A stretch of 64,000 nt of DNA, taken from positions 186,001 to 250,000 of the forward strand of contig NZ_AP024401.1 of NCBI RefSeq assembly GCF_019669085.1, written 5' to 3'. The stretch is from Borrelia sp. HM. GTDB lineage: Bacteria; Spirochaetota; Spirochaetia; Borreliales; Borreliaceae. Positions 10,703 through 20,608 of the stretch are shown here, in pieces. The notes under the pieces were generated by a model. It was not told the origin of the DNA. It did not search any database and saw only the letters and a program-made list of their open reading frames with translations. The first letter of the stretch is position 1, and the number at the start of each line of letters is the position of its first letter. The translations under genes and the position numbers were made by a program.

Positions 10703-11371
10703 ATGAATCTATTTTTGCTAGTAAGCCTACCTTTAGCATTTAAAATATACATGATCGTAAAACATCCTAATATAAAATTAATCAAAAAGAGTTATATTCA
10801 TTTACTATTGATATTATACGCTATGACCATTTTTTCTCTACTATACCTAATAGAAGAATTCATATTATATAGAACTTTGATAATAAATTACCAAACAAAA
10901 CTTAGTTTGGCAGCATCAATATTCATTAAAGAACAAATATACTATTATACTTTCCCATTATTTATATTTACGTTTTTTTTTACATTCAATCCAAATTCAA
11001 TACTTAAAACAAATCCAATATTTTTAACATATTTTGCATTTGGATTAATATTATCCCAAAATTTAGAACTCATTATCACAAACAGTAAAGTTTTTGGGAC
11101 ATATGAATATATCAAAATACCACTTCTACATATAATAGAACTAATATCTACAGCTATCATATGTGAAAGAGGAATATATCTTCATAAAACAAGAAAAATA
11201 AATGGATATAAATCGATTTTTATTCCAATTTTAATCTTAGAAGCAATCATTACATTTTTAAAAGTATTAATTTTAACAAATATACAAATACACATTTTAA
11301 CTATATTGATAATAATACTGGTAATCACAGTCTTAATATTGAATAAAAAATTTATTGGAAATTCAAAATAA
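10703..11371 (+). CDS. Multispanning membrane protein of unknown function
   Basis: This is a 222-aa, very hydrophobic protein with about six or seven membrane segments (examples: IHLLLILYAMTIFSLLYLIE, YYTFPLFIFTFFFTF, ILTILIIILVITVLIL). I recognise no family. Its TAA stop overlaps the ATG of the next gene (TAATG), so the two are probably translated together. The upstream 180-base divergent region with infC is almost pure A/T and no ribosome site is obvious before the ATG. Confidence 0.8.
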   Translation: MNLFLLVSLPLAFKIYMIVKHPNIKLIKKSYIHLLLILYAMTIFSLLYLIEEFILYRTLIINYQTKLSLAASIFIKEQIYYYTFPLFIFTFFFTFNPNSILKTNPIFLTYFAFGLILSQNLELIITNSKVFGTYEYIKIPLLHIIELISTAIICERGIYLHKTRKINGYKSIFIPILILEAIITFLKVLILTNIQIHILTILIIILVITVLILNKKFIGNSK

Positions 11372-12117
11372 TGCTACATAAAATAACAATTTTTTTATTT
11401 ACAATAATACTATTTCTATTGTTTACCTGTAAATATAATCAAATCACAGACAAAGATTTCAGTTATATAATCATATTCTCAAATCCAACAGAGTATTTAT
11501 TCAAAATCAAAAATACTCCATTCATACAAGAAGAAATACTATTTATCAATGAAAAAGATATTGAACTTATTAAAGATAAACTAGAACTAGAAAATATAAA
11601 AAAGATACTCCTTACACACAAACCAAATAATACAATATTTGCTGAAAAAAAAATTAAACAAAAAACTCTACACCTATCTGAAGTTAAATTTTCATTAAAA
11701 AAAGCAATTGATTTTATCTTTAACGACTCCCCAAAAGATTTAAAAACTTCTTTAATCATACAAGACAATACACTAAACAAAGAAGATTCAGAACATTTAA
11801 ATGAAAATGCAAAAAAACAGAATATAAATATTACTATGATAGATAACAAAAATATTCAATACTTAAAAAATATGATTACTCCTAAAATAACAAGAGTGAT
11901 CATATTTTCAATGAAGAATAATCATGTTTTTGTAAAAAAATTCTCAGAATCAGCTTTTTTTCCAAAAATAGAATTCACATTAATTGGAAACAATAAAAAG
12001 GATTTAAAAAAAATTAATGTTAAATATATAATTGGCATTAATGAATTAGATCTAATAAAAATAGTAAAAAAAATTAACAAAAACTCTCAATACGAATTTA
12101 ACATTTACAAAAAATAA
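11371..12117 (+). CDS. Putative lipoprotein of unknown function
   Basis: The 248-aa protein opens with a hydrophobic signal (MLHKITIFLFTIILFLLFTCKYN) whose LLFTC can serve as a spirochaetal lipobox, with lipid-modified Cys at residue 20. The rest is Lys/Ile/Asn-rich with alternating strand and helix, a pattern that could fit a periplasmic binding fold, but no motif proves it. It is coupled to the upstream membrane protein, so a membrane complex of the two is plausible. Confidence 0.75.
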   Translation: MLHKITIFLFTIILFLLFTCKYNQITDKDFSYIIIFSNPTEYLFKIKNTPFIQEEILFINEKDIELIKDKLELENIKKILLTHKPNNTIFAEKKIKQKTLHLSEVKFSLKKAIDFIFNDSPKDLKTSLIIQDNTLNKEDSEHLNENAKKQNINITMIDNKNIQYLKNMITPKITRVIIFSMKNNHVFVKKFSESAFFPKIEFTLIGNNKKDLKKINVKYIIGINELDLIKIVKKINKNSQYEFNIYKK

Positions 12118-12225
12118 AATGAACCTTATATGCAAATAATATTGAATTATGTAAAAAAGAACTATGACATAATAAATAGACTATCAATAATATTGTACAT
12201 ATTAAATAATAATAATTATTTAAAT

Positions 12226-13038
12226 TTAAGCCAACACTTTACAGGTTGAATCTTTAAATAAATCTTCAAAATTATCATATAATACAGATACAACACTATC
12301 CAAATCACAATTTTTAATTTTTACAATTTCAAGACATATATATCCTAAAAAAATTGGAGCATTTATGTTTCCCCTTAAAGGAACTGGAGCTAAAAATGGA
12401 CTATCTGTTTCAATTAAAATATCTTTAAGATTTAATTTTTTTAAGACTGATCTTAGAGAATCTGAATTTTTAAAAGTTAAATTACCAGCAAAAGATATCT
12501 TAAATCCAAGATCAATAAACTTTTTAGCATATTCATAAGTACCAGAATAACAATGCAATATTCCTCTACTTGTCAAATTAAAGGATTTAATTATATTGCA
12601 AATATCATCATAAGCCTCCCTTACATGTAAAATAACGGGCTTTTTATATTTTTTAGCAAAATCTAACTGAATATTTAAAACTTCAATTTGCTCCTTTTTA
12701 TTATCTGATTTAAAATAATCAAGACCAATTTCACCAATAGCAGCAACTTTTTCTTCCGCTAAAATCCTTTCAAGCAATTCAAAATCCTCTCTTAAAGCCT
12801 TATTTAAGGGATGAATTCCAGCTGTTAGTAAAATATTTGAATAAATATCTAAGAGTTTTTTTCTCCCATAAAAATCACTAGGATGCAATCCAACATCAAT
12901 TAAATAAGAAAATCCATTTCTAAAACATTCATTAATAACATAATGAACATCTATAGAATTTTTATTCAGTTCATCAAAATGAACATGAGTATCTACTAAC
13001 TTATTAAAAAAAACAGATCTTTCAAAATTAAGCTTCAT
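12226..13038 (-). CDS. TatD-family metal-dependent hydrolase (putative DNase)
   Basis: The 270-aa protein has the amidohydrolase-type metal ligands of TatD enzymes in order: DTHVHFDE (residues 17-24), GEIGLDYF (about 106), ILHVREAYDD (about 143), HCYSG (about 167) and ETDSPFLAP (about 216). TatD proteins are 3'-5' exonucleases thought to act in DNA repair or turnover. The ATG overlaps the stop of the upstream TPR gene (TAATG). The 108 bases to the convergent lipoprotein gene are A/T-only-like and hold no clear terminator. Confidence 0.9.
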   Translation of the reverse strand: MKLNFERSVFFNKLVDTHVHFDELNKNSIDVHYVINECFRNGFSYLIDVGLHPSDFYGRKKLLDIYSNILLTAGIHPLNKALREDFELLERILAEEKVAAIGEIGLDYFKSDNKKEQIEVLNIQLDFAKKYKKPVILHVREAYDDICNIIKSFNLTSRGILHCYSGTYEYAKKFIDLGFKISFAGNLTFKNSDSLRSVLKKLNLKDILIETDSPFLAPVPLRGNINAPIFLGYICLEIVKIKNCDLDSVVSVLYDNFEDLFKDSTCKVLA

Positions 13039-14177
13039 TAATCCAATTTATTCCTAAGATTATTAATGTAATCAATAACAGTAACATTCTTCATTCCAAG
13101 TTGCAAGAAATTTGATAAAATATCTATAGCATTTTCAATCTGACCTAATGCTTCATAACACTCAGCAGCATTTACGTACAATATTGAATTCTTAGGATTG
13201 GTCTTTATCAGGTTTTTAATAGCTGTTAAGGCCTCTTCATACTGCCCCTGGTCTTTTTGAAGCAATGCAAGACCCAGTATAGCAAAAATATCAAAATCAA
13301 CATCAAGAGCTCTCTTATAATAAATTTGAGAATTTTCATAATCTCTTAAATATCGGTATGTATCCCCTATTCTCGTTAAAACCAAATTATTTTTTGGGTC
13401 TCGTTCTATTATTGAAAGCCAATATTTTAAAGCTTCATCATACTCTTTATTTCCTCTATAGCAATCAGCAAGTCCAAAAATAGCATAAAAGTTGTTAGGA
13501 GAAATTCCTAAAGCCTTTTTAAAAAAATAAATTCCTTTACCAAATTCCTTTAATTTCCTATAACAATTACCAATTGAAGTTAAAACACGTACATCAATTT
13601 TAACTTGATTTATTTCATACATTTTAAGCCAATACTTCAATGCTTCCTTATATTCCTTAAAGTCATAATACAAATGTCCAATACCAACAAGAGCATAATC
13701 ATTATCAGGTACAAGCTCTAAGACTCTTAAATATGATTGTCTAGATTTTTGAAAATTCTTTAATTTTCTATAAGAAGAAGCAATTCTTGTAAGAACTGTA
13801 ATATTTTCAGGATCATATTTTAAATACTCTTCCCATATATCTGTAGCCTTTTTATAATCGTCTAAACTTCTATAACAGTCTCCTAAACCAAAAAGTGCAT
13901 AATTGTTGTTTGAATGTTTAGCAAGGCATCTTTGATAATAAATTATAGCCTTACCAAAGTTAAGTTTTTTTCTTTCAATGTCACCAAGTCCAACAAGAGC
14001 ATAATTATTATCATCATCCTTTTCTAAGATATCATTAAATAATTCCTCTGCTTCAGGAAGTCTCTCTTCCTTTATCAGCTGATATCCCCTTTTGGATTTT
14101 TCAGTAACATCAAGAAGCTCATTATCAGAAATTTGTGAGATATCCTCAAAATCATCTAAAAGTTTCTTGTCTAACAT
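13038..14177 (-). CDS. Tetratricopeptide repeat protein
   Basis: The 379-aa protein is built almost entirely of TPR units. The pattern NYALVGLGDIERKKLNFGKAIIYYQRCL recurs about nine times between residues 55 and 370, with period near 34. There is no signal peptide, so it is likely cytoplasmic and a scaffold for protein contacts. AAGGGG precedes the ATG. It is coupled to tatD. The partner is unknown. Confidence 0.9.
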   Translation of the reverse strand: MLDKKLLDDFEDISQISDNELLDVTEKSKRGYQLIKEERLPEAEELFNDILEKDDDNNYALVGLGDIERKKLNFGKAIIYYQRCLAKHSNNNYALFGLGDCYRSLDDYKKATDIWEEYLKYDPENITVLTRIASSYRKLKNFQKSRQSYLRVLELVPDNDYALVGIGHLYYDFKEYKEALKYWLKMYEINQVKIDVRVLTSIGNCYRKLKEFGKGIYFFKKALGISPNNFYAIFGLADCYRGNKEYDEALKYWLSIIERDPKNNLVLTRIGDTYRYLRDYENSQIYYKRALDVDFDIFAILGLALLQKDQGQYEEALTAIKNLIKTNPKNSILYVNAAECYEALGQIENAIDILSNFLQLGMKNVTVIDYINNLRNKLD

Positions 14178-14475
14178 AAATACCCCTTTTTAACTGGTTT
14201 ATTAAAGACATAACATTCACTTCATATATATACTATCTCAAAAACATATAAACTATATTTATATATAAACACATCAAGATATTAATAAATCTTTAATATC
14301 CAATCTCAATAAAAATATTATATAAAAAATTAAAAAAATATACTTAATTTTGTAAACTTAAACTTATTTATTTAAATTGTAAATAAGCCTATTTAGATAA
14401 AATTCATGACCAATTATAACAAAAAAAACTCAAAAATAGGATAAAATATTACTACCTTGCTAGGAGAAAATTATT
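14178..14475. other. 298-base divergent intergenic region
   Basis: This stretch separates the TPR gene and prfA and must carry promoters for both. It is close to 85% A+T. An 8-base inverted repeat with a 9-base loop (arms 14363-14370 and 14380-14387) is present, with a TTGTAA box in its right half and TAAAAT at 14398-14403. The 15-base spacing of these boxes is short, so the prfA promoter is uncertain. I see no ORF or RNA gene. Confidence 0.4.
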
Positions 14476-15549
14476 ATGTTTTTAAAAAAATTAAATCCCA
14501 TCGAAGACAAAATAAAATTACTTGAAGAAAAATTACAAGATGCAAATCTAATAAAAAATCAAAAAGAATATTCAAAAATAGTAAAAGAATACAATTACTT
14601 AGAAAAAATTAAAGAAAAAAAGGAAGAATACGAGAACATATTAAACCAAATTGATATGAACCAAAAAATCCTGTTAGAAGAAAAAAATTTAGAAATGAAA
14701 GAATTATTAGAACAAGAATTAACTAATCTGGATCTTAAAAAAGATGAAATTGAACACGCAATAAAATTATTAATGTTAAAACAAGATGAAAATGACAGTA
14801 AGAATATCATCATTGAAATTAGAGCTGGAACAGGAGGAGAAGAAGCCGCTCTTTTTGCAAATAACCTCTATGAAATGTATATCAAGTATTCTGAAAAGAA
14901 AAAATGGAAAACAGAACTTATTAACTTTAATGAAACAGAACTTGGTGGATTTAAGGAAGTAAGCTTTGAAATAAAGGGAAAAAATGTATTTAAAAAATTA
15001 AAATATGAAAGCGGAGTGCATAGAGTTCAAAGGATTCCTATAACAGAATCTAATGGAAGACTTCAAACCTCAGCAGCAACCGTTGCTGTACTACCTGAAG
15101 TTGAAGAAACTGATATTAAAATCAATGAAAAAGACTTAAGAATAGACGTTTATAGATCTTCTGGTGCTGGTGGTCAACACGTCAATACAACAGACTCTGC
15201 TGTTAGAATTACACATTTGCCTACAGGAATCGTAGTACAATGCCAAAATGAAAGAAGTCAGCATAAAAACAAAGATCAAGCTATGAAAGTATTAAGAGCA
15301 AGACTTTATGAACTTGAAGAATTTAAAAAACAAGAACAACGCTCAAATGATAGAAAACAACAAGTAGGTTCAGGTGATCGCTCTGAGAGAATTAGAACAT
15401 ACAACTTCCCACAAAACAGAATAACAGATCACAGAGTAAATATTAGCCTTTATAAACTAGAAGAAATTATGCAAGGAGAACTTGATCCTTTTCTAGACTC
15501 ACTAGCTATAAAATTTCAAGAACAAACTTTAAAGGATAATCCAATATAA
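14476..15549 (+). CDS. prfA: Peptide chain release factor 1
   Basis: RF1 reads UAA and UAG. The 357-aa protein carries the GGQ hydrolysis motif (GAGGQHVN, Gly-Gly-Gln at 232-234) and, in the codon-reading position, PIT within [13 protein letters not shown]. This fits RF1's PxT motif, not the SPF of RF2. AGGAG lies ten bases before the ATG. prmC, whose product methylates the GGQ glutamine, follows after eight bases. Confidence 0.96.
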   Translation: MFLKKLNPIEDKIKLLEEKLQDANLIKNQKEYSKIVKEYNYLEKIKEKKEEYENILNQIDMNQKILLEEKNLEMKELLEQELTNLDLKKDEIEHAIKLLMLKQDENDSKNIIIEIRAGTGGEEAALFANNLYEMYIKYSEKKKWKTELINFNETELGGFKEVSFEIKGKNVFKKLKYESGVHRVQRIPITESNGRLQTSAATVAVLPEVEETDIKINEKDLRIDVYRSSGAGGQHVNTTDSAVRITHLPTGIVVQCQNERSQHKNKDQAMKVLRARLYELEEFKKQEQRSNDRKQQVGSGDRSERIRTYNFPQNRITDHRVNISLYKLEEIMQGELDPFLDSLAIKFQEQTLKDNPI

Positions 15550-15557
15550 TTTTTCTA

Positions 15558-16391
15558 ATGACAATCAATGAAGCTATAAAAAATTCAAAAAAACATAACT
15601 TAAATACTCTTGAAACTTTGCTACTACTTGAAAAAATTTTAAAAACTTCAAAAGAAATAATTCTTGCAAATACAAATAAAAAGTTAACAATTCAAGAAGA
15701 GAATAAATTATTGTGTCAAATAAACAACATAAAATCAGGTACTCCCATACATCATATACTTGGAACAATAGAATTTATGGGAATTGAATTTAATATAAAT
15801 AAATATGTACTAATTCCTAGAGCAGATACAGAATGCTTAGTAGAAGAAGCCTTAATTCAAATAAAAAAAAATAATTTAAATAGAATACTAGACCTATGTT
15901 GCGGTAGTGGGTGCATTGGCTTAACAATTGCACATTATATCAAGTCAAAAGTAACACTAACAGATATTTCTATAAAAGCATTAAAAGTAGCATTACAAAA
16001 CACACAAAAATTAAAATTAGAAAAATATATCAAAATAGAACACTCAGATCTGTTAAAATGTATAGATAAAGAGTTTGATCTAATAATAACTAATCCTCCT
16101 TATTTAACTAAAGATGAATTAGAAATAAAAGAAAAATTAACAAAAGAACCAAGGCTAGCTCTTTTAGGATATGGAAAAGATGGACTTACAATTATAAAGA
16201 AAATAATCAAACAAGCAAAATATAAGCTTGTTAAAAATGGACTCTTAATAATAGAAATGGCTCCATGGCAAACAAAATCAATAACAAAGTTTGCAATTCA
16301 AGAAGGTTTTAAATATTTAAAACCCATATATGATATCGAAAAAAGAAAGAGAGGATTAGTTCTAAGGATAGAACATGATACAAGTTTATGA
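15558..16391 (+). CDS. prmC: Release factor glutamine methyltransferase PrmC (HemK)
   Basis: PrmC uses S-adenosylmethionine to N5-methylate the Gln of the GGQ motif in release factors. The 277-aa protein has the SAM-binding motif LDLCCGSGCIG (about residue 112) and the catalytic NPPY (ITNPPYLTKDE, about residue 177). Its 3' end overlaps the start of rel by 17 bases. The pairing with prfA is the classical arrangement. Confidence 0.95.
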   Translation: MTINEAIKNSKKHNLNTLETLLLLEKILKTSKEIILANTNKKLTIQEENKLLCQINNIKSGTPIHHILGTIEFMGIEFNINKYVLIPRADTECLVEEALIQIKKNNLNRILDLCCGSGCIGLTIAHYIKSKVTLTDISIKALKVALQNTQKLKLEKYIKIEHSDLLKCIDKEFDLIITNPPYLTKDELEIKEKLTKEPRLALLGYGKDGLTIIKKIIKQAKYKLVKNGLLIIEMAPWQTKSITKFAIQEGFKYLKPIYDIEKRKRGLVLRIEHDTSL

Positions 16392-18378
16392 AATAGCATA
16401 TTTACTTAAAATTAATGATATTGATAAATTAAAAAACATTTTTAGAAAAACTGTAAATAATACATATCAAGATGAAATTCAAAAAAAATTAATATTTAAA
16501 GCTCTTGAAATATCAGAACAATTACACTACGGGCAATATAGAGAAAGTAGAGATCCATACGTAATTCATCCAATCATGGTTGCATTATTTTTAATAAAAT
16601 TTCAACTAGACTTTAAAACGACAATAGCCGGCCTACTACACGATGTTCTTGAAGACACAAGTGTTTCTAAGGAAGAAATCATCGAAGAATTCGATCAAGA
16701 GGTCTTAAGTTTAATTGATGGTGTAACAAAAATTAATGACTTACATAATAAAACAAGAGCAATCAAAGAAGCAAATAGCATTTCAAAAATGTTTTTTGCA
16801 ATGACTCACGATATTAGAATAATAATCATAAAGCTTGCTGATAAATTACATAATATGGCAACTCTTTCTCATTTGCCTAGAAAAAGAAGGGAAAGAATAG
16901 CAAAAGATTGCCTTGCAACTTATGTGCCAATTGCAGAGCGACTTGGAATTTCATCCCTAAAAATATATCTTGAAGATTTATCATTAAAATATCTTTATCC
17001 AAAAGAATATAAAGAGATCAAAAATTTCCTAGCCGCAACAAAAATAGAGAGAGAGAAAAAATTATATAAGGGAAAATTAATCATCGAAAAAGAACTTAAA
17101 AAAATAGGTATTGATGTTGCAATTACAGTACGTTCAAAGCATTTTTACTCAATATTTAGAAAAATGAAAATAAGAAATAATAATATTTCTCAAATATTTG
17201 ATACCTTAGGAATAAGAATAATTTGTAAACAACAAAAAGAATGCTATGAAATACTAGAAATTGTACATAAAGTTTGGAAACCAATACCAGGTAGATTAAA
17301 AGACTACATAGCAATCCCTAAAGAAAATAAATACCAATCTTTACATACCACCGTTAGAATCCCTGAAGACAACCAATTAATTGAAATACAAATTAGAACA
17401 GAAGAAATGGATAAAATTGCTAAATATGGTGTTGCGGCTCATTGGCTCTATAAAGAACAAGCTGAATTAAAAGCTGATGACATATCATTCATTAACCGAA
17501 TCAAAAAATGGCAACAAGAATCAGCAAATAAAATTCAATACTCAATGCATGACATATATAAAGAACTCCTAAATACATTTATATATGTTTATACACCAGA
17601 AGGAGAAATAGTAGAACTCCCATTTGGCTCAAACTCAATCGACTTTGCATATACAATACATACAGATATTGGAGATCAAGCGCTTTATGCAAAAATTAAT
17701 GGCAAAATTAGCTCATTAACCAAACCATTAAAAAACGAACAAATAGTTGAAATATTCACTTCTCCAGAGGCAAAACCTGATGTAATTTGGCTTAATAGCG
17801 TTAGAACAAAAAGAGCACGTTCAAAAATTCGATCTTGGCTTAATAAAAATGATAACACAATCTTTGTAGACAATAACATAATTGCATATCTCATTGGAGA
17901 AAATAAGGAACAAAAAAGACTCTTTAGTCTATTTAAATCTTTAACAAAATCCAAAATAAAAAGCATTACAATAGCTCCTGAGTGTAACCCATTAACAGGC
18001 GAAGACATTACTGGAATAATACAAAAGGACACAATAGTAGTGCACAAAGAAAATTGTAAAGAAATCCAAAATCATAAAAAAAATCATCTTGTTGAAGTAG
18101 AATGGGAAGCAACACCAACAAGAAAAGTATACCACATCATAATATTTTTAAAAAATTTAAAAGGTCTTTTTAATTATTTAGATAACCTTTTTACAACTTT
18201 TGAAGTAAGACTAATCAGTGAAAAAATAGAAGACTGCGGCAATGGACATGGGATCATTAATATAATTATCTCATCAAATGCAAAAAAAGTATCAATGATT
18301 TTTGCTTCACTTAAAGAAAATCCCAATGTACTTCAAATAATGCAAGTAGAAGAAGACATTAAAAATTATGACAATTAA
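16375..18378 (+). CDS. rel: Bifunctional (p)ppGpp synthetase/hydrolase (Rel/SpoT)
   Basis: This is the stringent-response enzyme. The 667-aa protein has the long RSH layout: an HD hydrolase domain (VIHPIMVALFL and AGLLHDVLEDT, residues about 65-100), a synthetase domain with YQSLHTTV (about residue 322), a TGS domain (VYTPEGEIVELPFGSNSIDFAY, about 403-425) and a C-terminal ACT-like end. Both active sites look intact. Borrelia is known to have a single RSH protein, so this one would both make and destroy the alarmone. The last 11 bases overlap the next gene. Confidence 0.95.
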   Translation: MIQVYEIAYLLKINDIDKLKNIFRKTVNNTYQDEIQKKLIFKALEISEQLHYGQYRESRDPYVIHPIMVALFLIKFQLDFKTTIAGLLHDVLEDTSVSKEEIIEEFDQEVLSLIDGVTKINDLHNKTRAIKEANSISKMFFAMTHDIRIIIIKLADKLHNMATLSHLPRKRRERIAKDCLATYVPIAERLGISSLKIYLEDLSLKYLYPKEYKEIKNFLAATKIEREKKLYKGKLIIEKELKKIGIDVAITVRSKHFYSIFRKMKIRNNNISQIFDTLGIRIICKQQKECYEILEIVHKVWKPIPGRLKDYIAIPKENKYQSLHTTVRIPEDNQLIEIQIRTEEMDKIAKYGVAAHWLYKEQAELKADDISFINRIKKWQQESANKIQYSMHDIYKELLNTFIYVYTPEGEIVELPFGSNSIDFAYTIHTDIGDQALYAKINGKISSLTKPLKNEQIVEIFTSPEAKPDVIWLNSVRTKRARSKIRSWLNKNDNTIFVDNNIIAYLIGENKEQKRLFSLFKSLTKSKIKSITIAPECNPLTGEDITGIIQKDTIVVHKENCKEIQNHKKNHLVEVEWEATPTRKVYHIIIFLKNLKGLFNYLDNLFTTFEVRLISEKIEDCGNGHGIINIIISSNAKKVSMIFASLKENPNVLQIMQVEEDIKNYDN

Positions 18379-20608
18379 GACATTACTGTTAATCTTAATA
18401 CAAACATTCATTTCACATAAAATAATTAAAGCAGAGGAAACCGAACAATGTAGAAATCCAATAAGACAACATATCACTAAAATCAACCAGCTAAATAAAT
18501 TCCAAGACAAAATAAAACGAATAGAAAACATTTATGATTATATAAAGCAATACTTTCTAAAAAATGAGATTCAATACCAAGAACACTCATTACAAGAAAT
18601 TGGATTTATTGGATACTCACAAAAAGCAATTCACGTAAAAATAAAAGGCATAGAAAAAAACACTTATAATATCATTGTACCAATAGAAATAGAATATGAT
18701 TTAAAAAATGATATGGCAATTGCCATCATAATAACATTATTAAATAACTTAAATAATAAAGAAATTAAAAACAATATCAATATTTATTTTATAGAAGACG
18801 ATTCACACAAAAAAATAACAACAATAAGCAGTAGATTGTTGCTAGACAATAATTTTCTTGAAAAAAATACAAATACAATATATTTAATGTTAAACTCAGA
18901 AAAAGAAAATAATCCTATACAGTTTGAAAATCAATCAAACATAGTAAACTCAAAAACAAGTCTAAGTTTTTTAGAAATACTAATTAAAACATTTGATAAC
19001 AATAAAATCAATTTTAAGATATCAAAAGTCAATGATAAAAACACTAATGAAATATACAACTTATATTTAAAAGAAGAAATTCCAATCTTAATAATAAACA
19101 ATAATAAAGATTCAATGCTCAAATATCTCAAAAATAACAATCTCTGTGATATTTATAAATCACTTAAAGATACAATCAAAGCTAAAAAAAATATTCAAAA
19201 AGAAAATGCTCTACACTATATCATTATAAATATTCCATTTAAAAAGTGGATAATAAATGAAAGCACACTTATGATAATAATATATGCTATTTATAATTTA
19301 ATTATCCTAACCTTCATCACAAGATTTAAAAAAACTAGTATCATTATTAGAAAGACCAAAGAAAATTACCATAAAATAATACAACTATTTCTTATTTTAT
19401 TTTTAAGCACATATATTTCTACTTTACTTACAAATAAAATGCTCAATATCTATAAAAATTTCACAGACTATAACATTATAAATCCAATATATCTAGTAAA
19501 TTTTTTTCTAACATTATTTATCTTTAACCTTATATCTTATTTTACATATGATTTTAAAATACACTTAACACTTAAAGAACTTAAATATTTAGCAATAGTA
19601 ATATCAGTTATTGAACTTATTATGTTATTGTACATCAAAATAGAATTTACTTTATTCATAATTTTAAAAAATATACTAATATTAACTATTCCTAATAAAA
19701 TAAAAATTTTAAAACAAATAATAATAATAATGATTTGGATAATAAATTTCACCATAATAACATCAGTACAATCAACCTCAATGATATCAAAATCAATTCT
19801 ACTAAGTTACTTCATATCAATATCGCTTTTCTCAGTAATACTTACTAATATAGCTGAACATTTAAAACAGAAAACTAAAACGATAAATCAAGAATTTAAA
19901 AAAGCTGAAAAAATTGAATCTATCATTTTTCTTTTAATAATTGCCATTACAACAATGTCATATAATATAGATAAAATTGCGACAATAAAAATAGAACAAA
20001 TAATAAGCTTTCCAGAAAAAATTAATAAAATTAAAATAAAGTATTTACAAGAAAATAGAAATGCGATTCAAATATCAACAAAAGATTTTCATTTAAGCTT
20101 AAACAAAAATAAACAATATATAGAACACGAAATCAAAATACAAGAAGATTTAATAAATCTATCTTTTAAAAAAACAGATGCAGCTGAGAGAACTATTTAT
20201 GAAATTAATATTGCTACAAATAAGATTGCCAAACAAATTAATTTATTTCTAAAAAATGCATCTGAATTAATCATATATCAAAGTAATACACCGTATAAAA
20301 TAGCATCCAACAACATAATATTTACAATAAATAATATTAAATCAAATACAATAAACATAACTTTTACTATAAAATCTCAAGAAGAAATTAAATATGAGAC
20401 TTTTGCTCACTTTGATATTAATGAACACTACATAAAAATATATGATAAAGAAAGTAAAAAAGAAGTTCAAAATATCAACATAGATTATTCATATGCAATA
20501 AAGTATTCTGGCATACTGCCAAAGTCTGGAAAATATGACCAAGATAAATTTTTTAAGCTCCAAAATGATAAAGAAATAGAAAATTTAAAAAATTTGAAGC
20601 TAAATTAA
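18368..20608 (+). CDS. Large membrane protein, possible relic of an M28-like peptidase
   Basis: The 746-aa protein starts with a signal peptide (residues about 1-20), then a soluble domain to about residue 290, then about eight membrane segments (290-540) and a C-terminal beta-rich outer domain. The soluble part runs NIIVPIEIEYDLKNDMAIA, then a helix, then NINIYFIEDDSH. That spacing resembles the M28 zinc aminopeptidase core (HYD, ND, EE), but most metal ligands are absent. This is a weak inference and the function is unknown. It overlaps rel upstream and, tail to tail, ddl by four bases. Confidence 0.75.
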   Translation: MTIKTLLLILIQTFISHKIIKAEETEQCRNPIRQHITKINQLNKFQDKIKRIENIYDYIKQYFLKNEIQYQEHSLQEIGFIGYSQKAIHVKIKGIEKNTYNIIVPIEIEYDLKNDMAIAIIITLLNNLNNKEIKNNINIYFIEDDSHKKITTISSRLLLDNNFLEKNTNTIYLMLNSEKENNPIQFENQSNIVNSKTSLSFLEILIKTFDNNKINFKISKVNDKNTNEIYNLYLKEEIPILIINNNKDSMLKYLKNNNLCDIYKSLKDTIKAKKNIQKENALHYIIINIPFKKWIINESTLMIIIYAIYNLIILTFITRFKKTSIIIRKTKENYHKIIQLFLILFLSTYISTLLTNKMLNIYKNFTDYNIINPIYLVNFFLTLFIFNLISYFTYDFKIHLTLKELKYLAIVISVIELIMLLYIKIEFTLFIILKNILILTIPNKIKILKQIIIIMIWIINFTIITSVQSTSMISKSILLSYFISISLFSVILTNIAEHLKQKTKTINQEFKKAEKIESIIFLLIIAITTMSYNIDKIATIKIEQIISFPEKINKIKIKYLQENRNAIQISTKDFHLSLNKNKQYIEHEIKIQEDLINLSFKKTDAAERTIYEINIATNKIAKQINLFLKNASELIIYQSNTPYKIASNNIIFTINNIKSNTINITFTIKSQEEIKYETFAHFDINEHYIKIYDKESKKEVQNINIDYSYAIKYSGILPKSGKYDQDKFFKLQNDKEIENLKNLKLN

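Noticed and set aside
14363-14387. 8-bp inverted repeat upstream of prfA as a terminator
   Set aside because: A/T-only stem without T tract; it overlaps likely promoter sequence, so it was only mentioned in the intergenic entry.
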